DNA of 64,000 bases from Paraphysoderma sedebokerense (Eukaryota > Blastocladiomycota > Physodermatomycetes > Physodermatales > Physodermataceae), in the NCBI GenBank assembly GCA_025602915.1, contig JAHLJZ010000005.1, positions 558,001 through 622,000 on the forward strand. The letters run 5' to 3'. The notes under the pieces are model-generated. The model was not told the DNA's origin. It ran no database searches and saw only the letters and a program-made list of their open reading frames with translations. Both the position numbers and the translations under genes were made by a program. The number at the start of each line of letters is the position of its first letter. The stretch's first letter is position 1. Positions 46,001-55,434 of this stretch are shown piece after piece.

Positions 46001-46123
46001 AGTCAATTTGAACTATATGCTTTTCTAATTTACCTTTGATTGAAGAGATAGAGTATTCTCGGCAGCATCCACGTTCGACTTCCCCTCTAAACGCTGCTGT
46101 GAAGGATGTCGACTCAAACTCAT
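43012..46123 (-). CDS. Ras GTPase-activating protein (RasGAP domain)
   Basis: Speeds GTP hydrolysis on Ras. Start exon MSLSRHPSQQRLEGKS (46123). A Lys-rich exon and one with LNLLAFICHVPFVGEVGSG follow. The GAP domain runs through LLREKFRAF and an ALRDNG segment (the arginine finger, split from the next exon by an intron). Next come MEMLFLGAYVRSEATSYL, TLAKPVRDLL, a long Ser/Pro-rich insert of about 180 residues, the classic FLFLRFYVP, and PPIFRGLVLCGKVLVSLCND with KEMHLLPSIQFLQ. The C-terminal tail is acidic, then has FGSMSFLSMSRSKLS, and ends SRFSLFLG (stop 43012-43014). The insert within the GAP domain is unusual in size. The family subtype cannot be decided; it is neither clearly IQGAP nor neurofibromin. 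Confidence 0.82.
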
Positions 46124-46548
46124 TGATAGTGTCTAAACTTGCTGGGTTGAACCAACATTATCGGCCGTGGCGTTCTTGTTTAGGTTGCTGTGCGAGGCTA
46201 AGGTAATTAAAATGTAGGATGCGATATGTTCGCGAGACAATATGGTTATAGATAATGTCAATATTGTAGATACTGGTAGCCCTGCGATGCAAATGCTATA
46301 TTTGTCCACTGTGTTCAGAATTTCGTCTCATGGTTACAAAGTGAACTGGCCCCTTCAACCACATCAATTTCGCGTAGCGGGTTCGAAACTCGTCATATAA
46401 ATACCACGGATGATATATTTAAGGAAAACCCTACATTATTATGTCTAAAATACAGGGGTATGATTACATGTTTCACAAAATGACTAAAACGACAACTGCG
46501 AAACTACATCCGCTCAAAAACGTATGGGTTAAGGTTCACACGTGACAT
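46124..46548. other. Intergenic between RasGAP start and SAM synthetase 3' end
   Basis: 425 bp, promoter of the RasGAP gene and 3' flank of SAM synthetase. No RNA or repeat recognised. Confidence 0.5.
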
Positions 46549-48331
46549 CTAAAATTTCAGAGTCTTGGGCTTTTCCCAAGGGAACTCGGAGCGTCCTACG
46601 GTAGAGGGATGAGTAACGGGATGATCAAACAGCAAAATAACAGCAACATACCAAAATGCCCGTAACAAGCGGTAGCACTGTACATGGGATTCCAGAGGTT
46701 GAGTTCTTGGACAATTTTACCAGGACGCAAGTCGAAGTTCTTCTTGACAATTTCGAGGAGTTCAGCATTGGTCTTCTTTCCGGTACCGTAGGTATCTATA
46801 CAAAAGGAAGGTCAGACGGAAAACTGACAATGGGAAGACAATCAAACGATCAATACATACCAACATAGATGGACACTGGTTCTGCAACACCAATAGCGTA
46901 TGAAACTTGAACTAAACAGCGGCGGCACAGCTTGGCAGCGACCAAGGATTTGGCAATCCATCTGGCAGTGTAGGCAGCGGAACGATCAACTTTGGACCAA
47001 TCTTTGCCAGAGAAAGCACCACCACCGTGAGCGCCCCAACCTCCGTATGTGTCGACAATGATTTTACGGCCAGTAACACCAGCATCACCCTAAGACCTAT
47101 AGTGAGTAAACGCGGCCCGAATACAACAACATATTTGAACTTACCTGGGGTCCACCAATGACGAATCGACCGGACGGTTGAAGATGGTACTTTGTGTTAG
47201 CATCGAGATATTTGGCCGGAATGACGGATTTGATGACTTTTTCCTTCAAGTCCTTACGGAGTTGTTCAGTGGTGACTTCTTCGGCGTGTTGGGTAGAGAT
47301 GACAACAGCGTCGACACGGAGAGGGATGGGTTGGCCGTTATCCATCTTGTATTCAACAGTAACTTGAGTCTTAGTATCAGGTCGAAGGTAACCCATCTGA
47401 CCATTGCGACGAAGTTCGCCAAGTTTCATGTTAAGCTTGTGAGCCAACATGATGGTGAGAGGCATCATTTCAGGAGTTTCTTCAGATGCATATCTAGACA
47501 TCAATCGTCAGCATGGTGCAGGCGAATTTCAACTCAATAAACGTGACAATGCATACCCAAACATGATACCCTGCACAGATAACACAGAATTGATCGAGTT
47601 AACATTGAACTTTTACATTGCATTATGGCCAAAATAAAATCGCCTTACCTGATCACCGGCACCAATTTTTTCTAAATCTTGTCCTTGTTGAACCAAACCT
47701 TGGGCAATATCGGGGGATTGTTGTTCAATGGCAACCAAGACGTTACATGTTTTGTAGTCGAAACCTATTTCCTGGAGTTAGCTTTAATGTTCTTCGTAAT
47801 TGAAGAGTAGAAACATTTGACTAACCTTTATCGGAGCTGTCATAACCAATTTTCTTGACGGCATTACGGATGATTTTCTGGTAATCGAGGTTGGCCTTGG
47901 TTGTGATTTCACCGAGGACCATGATCATACCAGTTTTGGTGGCGGTTTCACAAGCGACTTTGGAGAACTTGTCTTCCTTCAAACAGGCATCCAAAATGGC
48001 GTCGGAAATTTGATCACAGATTTTGTCTATGTATTGACGGGGGGCTATTGTTAGCACGAGCAAAACATAAACAAACAAACGCGTTGGGAACTGAGGCCCA
48101 AAGTAAAAGTCGAGAACGACCATGAAGGAATGCCAAAATAAACAGCCCATCACTAAAATCCAGACTCTTTCTACCATCATTTTATACAGCATGCGCTGCG
48201 CGGCAAGTTGAATTCTCAATAACTGGGCCATCCGTTTAAGGGCAAAAACACATACCAGGGTGACCTTCCCCAACAGATTCAGAAGTGAAAAGGAAGGTTT
48301 CGGGTTTTTGGGTTCCGTTGGCAGCCGTCAT
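46549..48331 (-). CDS. SAM2: S-adenosylmethionine synthetase
   Basis: Makes SAM from methionine and ATP in the cytosol. Exon 1 (48256-48331) encodes [20 protein letters not shown] and the rest of the signature, GEGHP. After an intron of about 230 nt (the longest in the gene), [16 protein letters not shown] follows. Later exons give [108 protein letters not shown] and YVDTYGTG. The end is [14 protein letters not shown] (stop 46549-46551). All ATP/methionine-site motifs looked for are present. SAM1 and SAM2 paralogues cannot be told apart here. Confidence 0.95.
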
Positions 48332-48678
48332 GGTTAGAGCGAGAATAGGTACTCAAGAGCAGAAGAGCAAGATGGAGGAGAGGGATGGGGGGTGATCTAG
48401 GTTTTAAGAGGAAAAAAAGTCAGAGACTCGGGCGTTGAAGTATGTAGTCACGTGGACAGGAATAATACACAGCGGCCTGCCAAACACGCCCAAATTCCAG
48501 CGAATGAATGTCGCGCAACGTTGCAAATTCCCAACCCCTGTAACTAGTGAGTGTAGCTGCTGCATTGTCCATCGTCCTCAAGCGGTCGACAAGGAGGCTG
48601 GATGTATTGCACTTACGGATTTATTATGCTGTATGAATATGGTTACATGACTATGTACAGATCTATCAATGACTCACT
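48332..48678. other. Upstream region of SAM synthetase
   Basis: 347 bp between the SAM synthetase start and the 3' end of the EF-hand gene. No element recognised. Confidence 0.45.
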
Positions 48679-49664
48679 CTAGAATTGCAGGCCCAAGTGC
48701 GCCGCGACGTCCACTCCGTCAAAGCCCTGGGTCGGAAAAGTTTAAATACTCTTGTTTAAATACTGTGTATTATAAGAAACATTATACCTTCTTGAATTCA
48801 GAAATCGATATTTTCCCATCTCTATCAGTGTCCACGCTGATGATTGTATCATCAACGATCTGTCGAAGCAACCTTGATTCGAGTTTATCGCCGGTCCTAA
48901 TAAATCAAGATTCTGTGAGGCCACGGCCCTTAAACTGGTAGACGGTGAGAACTGGGATACTTACATGAGCTTCAAGACATATGTTAGTTCCTCCGAGTCA
49001 ATGACTCCGTCGTCCTTTGCGTCGAAGACACGGAATGCAAAGGCCAACTTTTCGTCCCGTCGATCATCCGACAAACTAAAGACACTCAGCCTCTGCACAA
49101 ATTGCTCAAAATCGATAGTTCCTTGATCGCTGTTACCACTGGTAAGCATCTTCATAGCACTATTTCTTCTTTGTCTGGTCATCGTGGAAAGATATTTCCG
49201 CGATTGGTTGGGCCTTGGATTGCCATTTGAATCCCTCATTAAGACTGACACAATCCTTTGGGATAGTGGGTTCATCGCTAACTCTGGTATTCCGGCTAAA
49301 TCAGATGCGTTGATATGATTTCTAGTCCCAGACAATGAATCAAAACGTTTCCAAAGGTGTCGGACTTGAGAATGTGTAACTGTAAAGAAAGAAATTTGTC
49401 TGTCAGCGATAATTTTAGATTGAAGGGCAGATGTCATTACGACATACATCCACTCATTGCGCTCAATCTTTCTATCTCCTTTTGGTCTATCTCTACTTTG
49501 AAGTCTGGAATATTGGGGAATATATGAGAAAGGAATTTCAGGAGCCGAAGATGAGCGAAGGCAACGATGATGACGGGGAAGTAGAGGAGAGATGACAGGA
49601 GGGACAAGAGGCCGACAGAAGACAATTCATCTGGGGCAGTTCCTTCGGCTAAGGAATTCGACAT
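48679..49664 (-). CDS. Calcineurin-B-like EF-hand protein
   Basis: Regulatory Ca2+-binding subunit type. The main exon (about 48964-49380) follows calcineurin B: VRHLWKRFDSL, then IPELAMNPLSQRIVSVL, FEQFVQRLSVFSLSDDRRDE, LAFAFRVFDAKDDGVIDSEE and LTYVLKLM. The next exon gives LLRQIVDDTIISVDTDRDGK, then ISISEFKK, and a last exon GFDGVDVAAHLGLQF (stop 48679-48681). EF-hand 4 is canonical, EF-hand 3 near-canonical; EF-hands 1 and 2 are degenerate, and about 30 extra residues sit before EF-hand 2. The 5' end is unclear: reading upstream gives IDQKEIERLSAMSGCMS preceded by a hydrophobic stretch and MSNSLAEGTAPDE (49664), which may contain an intron. CHP-type relatives are possible. Confidence 0.68.
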
Positions 49665-49958
49665 AGTGGCGCTACTTGTATCTCGCGGGATTGAAGCGGT
49701 TTTGCTCTGTTGGAAGGAATCCAATCCTTTTTTTAACGAAGGAATAGATAGCAATATTGCAGCAGTGAACTGACTGGTGAACGGGTGAACAGACCTCCAA
49801 TACGCGACTCTGCCCGTCTCCATTCCTGCCAGAATCTTTCTTCTCCTGTCCTGACAATCTGATAGCAATCTGATCCGCACCCAACTAGCCTCGACATTAC
49901 TGATCTCCCGTCTTCGTTGCGTTGCATCAAGCATAGATACTCCCCGTTATATACTACC

Positions 49959-51602
49959 ATGCGGGGATCCTCGCCTCTTGCATTGGGTTCGCTCGCTGGA
50001 GCCGGCATTCTCTCGGTCTCCTTGCCGTTCATTGCAGAGTTCTCTGAAGTCCCATTATACAAAGCGCTATTCGTTATCATGGCTGTATTCTTGTTTTTCA
50101 TGCTGTTGCTTCCTTCTGTTTCTTTTCCCTCAGAGCGCCATCTCAACTTTAGTTCGTCCATCCCAATTCGTGGCGGGTGGGTCTTGATCACGGATCTTCT
50201 GCACTCGTATAAAACCAAACATTGGAAAAGCGAAGACATATATGACATCCTCCAAGCTTTAAATAGTAATCAAATGATTGCATATATTATCTCATATCAT
50301 GAATTGCTGTTTGCGGTGAGTTGGATATCAGGATTCCTTTGTGCTGTATTCAGTGATGTGCTTTCAGAGGTACTGCCTTTCCTACACCGACGAGAGCTCG
50401 ACATAGGAATGAAGTGCTTTAATGAATTCGGAGGTAAGAAATCAACAAACAAACATATCATTCCTAAGTCTTAATGACTCACTGCTCTTTTTCTGCCGTG
50501 TCCTACATCTTCAATCTTACACATCTGTAGACGACTTCTTTATAGCATTCTTGGGCCCTTCTTTGGCGATGTATACACCGCTTCATTTGAATCAACTTGG
50601 ATCCAGCGAAAGCTCTTATGATCATCGTTACCTGTACATCGCAGATAAGCAGTTGGACCTTCGTCACCATGATATGGTACTCGAAATTGGATGCAACTGG
50701 GGATCTTTCAGCTCGTTTATGGTCAAGCGTTACGGCTGCTCTGTTTTAGCTTTAACGTCGAGCGATTGTCAAGGTGAGCAGAGGAGCCATACTTTCCAAG
50801 TTTCTATAACAGTAACAGTTATACTGCCTTGATGACAGCCAAATATGCCAAAAATCAAGTATCGGTAAATGACTTGCAAGAATTGATATCTGTTCAAGCA
50901 ATTGAATCGCTATCAAGTTTCTATATTCCCCCATGCGACTCTATGGATTACGAATTACTACCGCATGAGCAGTCTTCGCAATACGCTAAATTCAGCAAAA
51001 TTGTTTGCACGGACTTCACTCTAACCTTTCTCGGATACCCCAACTTTTCGCGCTTTGTGAAAAACCTTTCTCATTATTGCTTTTCATCTGCTCACACTGA
51101 GCCGGAACAATTCTCGCATTCAATATCCACCGGCACGCTAATGGTTCTAGAAGTGACTACAACAAATTATTCTAATAGGCGTGGATCGTCGGCGAGTCCA
51201 GCTTCTTCTCCATATGCAAGAACTCGTCCATCCTCGCCACCCAACCAAACGAAGCATTTCCTATCGACCGACTTCCTTGAACCCTTCTTTTACTATGAGC
51301 ATTTCTCTTCTGTCTTTCCAACTCTCGATATCTCCCTTCCTATGCTTGCGACCCTTGAATACTACATTAAAACTCTTGCCTCCCATAAGTTCATTGTACG
51401 TTCGGTGAATAATATCACAAAGGACTATTCCAGAGGCTATTATGAATGGTACATGAATTTTCGCAAGAATAGAGACTGGGTGGAACGCGTGTATGGAGAA
51501 AGTGTATACAAAAATTGGGAACTCTGGTTGGCATGGACTGCGAGTATTACTGAACGAAAGAAAGTAGAGAGGTGGTCTATTGTTGCTGAATTTAATGGTT
51601 GA
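49959..51602 (+). CDS. CMAS-family methyltransferase, sphingolipid C9-methyltransferase-like
   Basis: Membrane-anchored SAM-dependent methyltransferase type. Exon 1 starts MRGSSPLALGSLAGAG (49959), with two hydrophobic segments as in fungal C9-methyltransferases. Exon 2 has DDFFIAFLGPSLAMYTPLHL, then LDLRHHDMVLEIGCNWGSF (SAM motif I) and YGCSVLALTSSDCQ. Exon 3 (from about 50837) starts AKYAKNQVSVNDLQELISVQ and includes LMVLEVTTTNY, a Ser/Pro insert, FLEPFFYYEHFSSVFPTLDI, then YYEWYMNFRKNRDWVERVYG and YKNWELWLAWTASI, matching the family's C-terminus (WRWYRNWxxNRxxVExxYG). The expected EMxEHVG segment is not recognisable, so activity or substrate may differ. Confidence 0.72.
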
Positions 51603-51802
51603 AAATGTGAAGGTGTAATCCATTCGAGAGTTGGCAACCGGGTAATTACGAATCACATCGGTCGACTACTACAACTGATTGTCTATGTATATGTACTTTA
51701 AATTTATTCATTTAAGTTATTCGTCCATCCAGACAGTAATTCCTATTTCCATAATGTCGAACTATAATACATGGATATATTCAACTGCAAAGCTCATAGG
51801 CT

Positions 51803-53244
51803 TCAGTTCTTTCCTTTTGGTTCTTCCTTCCATTCAAGACAAGGAAACGGTATATTCACAGGAATCTTTGCCAATTCAGTCATAATAATATCGTTTAAAG
51901 CACCCGCCAAAGTTTCTAGCTTTCCATTTCCATTTAGGTCTAACCATGGGGTTCGAGGCAACATCTCCGTCACTTGTTGTTGTACAGTCGATTCTACATC
52001 ATTTGTAATCTCCCTCACTTTTACGGGAATCAATCTAAAAAATTTAGGGGCAATCACCAATGGCTTTTCGAATTTTAAATTCTGAATGGCGGTACCCCTG
52101 ATGAATGGCTTTTGAGGAGAACATTGCATTGCTAGGCGAAACGAGAGTTTGCGTTCACGACCGCAACATGCGTCAAGGGAATCGAATAAAGCTAAACATT
52201 TGTTGAATAACAGACATTGAGCTATCCTGAATGACATAGGTAAATGACCAATCGACATTTCGACATCAAGGTTATATCGTAGTCGTTCGGCTGATATTTT
52301 CATGTTTTCAATGCGGGCTGATTGGGCGAAACATCAAAAGTTATACCGAAATTCAATTAGCCATTTGTCATTCAACCCAACATTGACAAAGTTAGTTAAG
52401 TTCATCAACATACCTGTGTTCAAACCTCCAACATATCGAACCTGCGCTTCATACATATAGTTTGACTTCGTGTAATATAAATCTTTGGTACAAACTTGAT
52501 CTTTGGATTGTGTATTAACCACTCCTGATCCGTCCAAACATATACATGTGCCGGTTGAACCGGCTTCCTTTACTGCTTGGCAGTTGCCTATTTGACGCAA
52601 TCAATTTTGGTTAATGAGTAATCTTCATTTCTCAACACCGCTGAAAGGTAATCTTGCGAATCCAATACAAGAAACTTGCAAACAGAGGGGACGAAAGCAT
52701 ACTAGAATTCTATACCAATGTGCCTAAATTCTAAAATAAAACGGAACTAACCTATCGCTTCTGGTGCCGTGTTCTTCAAGGCCTCATTGATTCTGATTTG
52801 ATGCTGTGGTAATTGCTGATTGATCAAGGCAACTGTAAGTTCCAGTAAGGTTGAATTGGCATTGAACTCCGAGCCTGCTGAGTCCACCAGGTTCTCAGTT
52901 TCGTCCTCAGAATCAGAACCTAAGTCGGGCAAGGGATGTGCGACGACATCTGGCGGACCGTCCGGATAAAATGGTTTCTCCAGCTCGGTCGGTTTTCCCC
53001 GCTGGCTGTCATTAGACTTTGGAGTTGATTCGTCAAGGGTGTCTTCAACAAAATGTCGTCTGAAGAATCTGTGTAGTTTTGATGTCGGAATATGCTGTAC
53101 TGCGGAGTCAAAGTGTTGAATGGAATCGTATCGTCGCTGAAGGAGCTCTGTAATGTCGTGGAATTCGTTGAAGGTATCCTGGGGTGCAGAATGAACGAGC
53201 GAACTTGTCCACAGACAAAGAAGTAGAAAAATGTGGAACTTCAT
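51803..53244 (-). CDS. Secreted protein of unknown family
   Basis: The N-terminus MKFHIFLLLCLWTSSLVHSA is a clear signal peptide with cleavage near SA-PQ, so ATG 53244 is preferred over 53307. A minus-strand TATAAGG at 53314-53320 would put transcription just upstream of it. The mature part has an acidic Asp/Glu/Ser/Pro region, then LLELTVALINQQLPQHQIRI. A Cys-bearing exon follows (NCQAVKEAGSTGTCICLDGS ... VC), then an exon with NLDVEMSIGHLPMSFRIAQC, ALFDSLDACCG and FFRLIPVKVREI, ending EEPKGKN (stop 51803-51805). Introns lie at about 52600-52750 and near 52310. I do not recognise the family; location is presumably extracellular or cell wall. Confidence 0.6.
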
Positions 53245-54615
53245 CGTAAACTTCAGGAAATTTTGAACGATTAGGAATTTGGTTTTTTTCACCATCTGCA
53301 GCGACACAACATCCTTATAACTTCAGAAACACATTCATGGAACAAAGGCTTAATCAATTTTGGAGTGTGTGAAGAACATGGTTCATTGCTTTCTTCGCAC
53401 AAACCATCTGCCGGCATCCCTGCTTGCCGAACCAATGAAGTGGACATCGCCAGCATCGGACTCAATTAAAAAGGGCTCACAATCACGAATATGAAACAGA
53501 CGAAAATTGATGAAACCGAAGTTTCAACGCGGATGATGGTATTCTTTTGTGCACAGCATCGCGAAACACGCTTTTATCACTAAGGTCCGCGTCTTGCACG
53601 TTGTCGAGATGAATCCCGTTGGAATCTTGACCTGGAGAGCAGCTTATCCATTGCTAATCATTGATTCTACAGCGTTTGCCAAAGGTTCATCCAAAAACGT
53701 CTCTCATTTATTGTAACGCGGTTGCGTGTGCATGCCTATCGACATTGATTTACAGATCAGGCATAACATTAAGTCCGCTGTCTAAACATACATTGCTTAG
53801 TGCTCGGAGAAACATTTTCCGACGACGTGGTTTTATGTTGATGTCAAAGCTTCTTAAATCACGGAAACAAAACAGTATGTCATTGTCCGCTGATATAAGT
53901 GTTGACCCGACGAAAACTTGCGTCAAAGAGACCAATATAGCGGCCAGATAAAAAACAAGCAAGAATTCAATTGTGTCAACTCTACTATCTAACATCAGAC
54001 ATGGGTAAGTCCGAAAGTTAGCGAAAAAGAAGACATATGTTCATCTATGCAGATAGGATGACTTCGGCGGAAATAGTAAACTTCCACTGAAGATTCATCT
54101 CTGCAACGAAATATCTGATAAATACAGCAAGATAATTAAATGTGTCAACTCTACTATCTAACACCAAACATGGGAGGTTTGAAAGTCAGCGAAAAGAAGA
54201 CTTTATAATAATTTGCTTTTTGCCAATTGACTGACTTTGAGAGGAACAGAGTTAAATCCTCCAAAGCTAATAGCTGGCAATTAATTCGAGATTTAAAAAT
54301 AAAGCAAGCACGTTATAGTGATGTTTCAACTCTACTATCTAACAACAAGCATGGAAGGAAGCCTGAAAGTCAGCGAAAAAGAAGAAAATTTGATCTTCGC
54401 CAGTTGACTGACCTCGCCATTTCATAAAAGGAAATGAGGGCTAATAATTTGGCGATTGGGAATCGGAGGCATATGTAAATCGAGCGCAACTTGAATGAAA
54501 GTCAATCGAAGCCGAAGGCCGGTATATTTGAAAATCCTCTGATACTATTTACATAAATTACAAGGGCAAAGATTGAGTTATCCCTCTAGGCATTTGAATT
54601 TGAATTCGAAGCGCT
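53245..54615. other. Long gene-poor region with a three-copy repeat
   Basis: 1.37 kb between the secreted-protein gene and PRKRIP1. ORFs on both strands (53661-53951 plus, 53750-53995 minus, 54227-54427 plus) have no recognised domain. Three degenerate direct repeats lie at about 53973, 54142 and 54323. Confidence 0.5.
53950..54425 (+). repeat. Three degenerate direct repeats, about 170-180 bp apart
   Basis: The core TCAACTCTACTATCTAACA occurs at about 53975, 54144 and 54325. Each is followed within about 15 bp by CATGG and then GAAAGT-AGCGAAAA-GAAGA. Copies 2 and 3 also share a downstream TTGACTGAC segment. All share an AGCAAG-like segment upstream. Spacings are 169 and 181 bp. The pattern suggests an old local tandem duplication; its origin was not recognised. 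Confidence 0.75.
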
Positions 54616-55293
54616 CTAGTCGAGTGGTTTGCTTTCATCTTCCGACGAGTTGTCAGATTCGTCGTCGTGGTCGCTTCCTTGATCCTTCGAATCGTCATCT
54701 TTCTTTTGCTTTTTTACTTGCTTCTGCTTTCGTTTCTGTCGTTTCTGCCTCTTCTTGGCAGTTTTGTCTTCATTTTTCTGCTTCATCTCCTCCAGTTTCC
54801 GTTCATATTCTCGTTTCACTTCTTCCTATAAGATCCACGCTATGTTAGTTCATTTCAATGCCAAAAAGTCGGTTGGCCAAGGGATTATGTCTTACCTTCT
54901 TCGCTTTTTCGTCCATTTCTTTCAGTCGAGTCAACTCTTTCCTTCTATGAGCACGATAAACATGGAATTCTCCACTGCCAGCACCCGCGCTCGACCCTAA
55001 TACACTATCCAATGAGCTGGAAACAACAAACAATCTAAATTAAAGAGAATGATGACTTTACCCTGCACATTACGCACAAACTCTTTCGGTGGTCTTAATG
55101 GTTTGTCTTGCGGCTTCTCCGGTATATGCACGGGCTTATCCACTGACAGAAAAAAAGTTAGCCCTTAAAATTCCGCAAATGTTTGTTACCGAAAACACAA
55201 ACCTCGAGCCATCAATTTCTCTAACTGCTGCTTCTGCTTATCCAATGGATTTGTCGGCCGCCCCTTCCCGTTTTTAGAATCAGAATCCGACAT
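54616..55293 (-). CDS. PRKRIP1: PRKRIP1-like spliceosomal protein (DUF1168)
   Basis: Spliceosome C*-stage factor family. The start exon [20 protein letters not shown] (55293) continues QLEKLMAR. The next has [20 protein letters not shown] and RNVQ. The third carries the family signature [15 protein letters not shown], then [19 protein letters not shown]. The last has [20 protein letters not shown], a Lys-rich coiled coil, and an acidic Asp/Ser tail ending ESKPLD (stop 54616-54618). The order (PxPEK, RPPxEFVxxV, [15 protein letters not shown], basic coiled coil, acidic tail) is that of human PRKRIP1. Introns are short with GT...AG ends. Confidence 0.92.
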
Positions 55294-55434
55294 ATTGTTA
55301 CTTTATCGCTTGGTAAAAAATATTTGACTGGTGGCAAAATGGAAAGCGGAAGAAAGTATGTCTCCATAACAACTAATCACGTGCTCTGTAATTAAGGTTT
55401 GCCCTCGAACGCTGTGACTCCTCAATTAATATTG

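Noticed and set aside
43012-46123. Loss of the RasGAP arginine finger (FLGAYVR aligned with FRxNSL)
   Set aside because: Re-aligning across the intron places ALRDNG at the finger position with correct spacing to the following YL motif, so the arginine is present.
40578-48331. Methionine/SAM gene cluster (MDE1 and SAM synthetase)
   Set aside because: Separated by unrelated genes (membrane protein, RasGAP); linkage alone does not support a functional cluster.
53950-54425. CRISPR-like array
   Set aside because: Repeats are long, degenerate, only three, with unequal spacers in a eukaryotic context.
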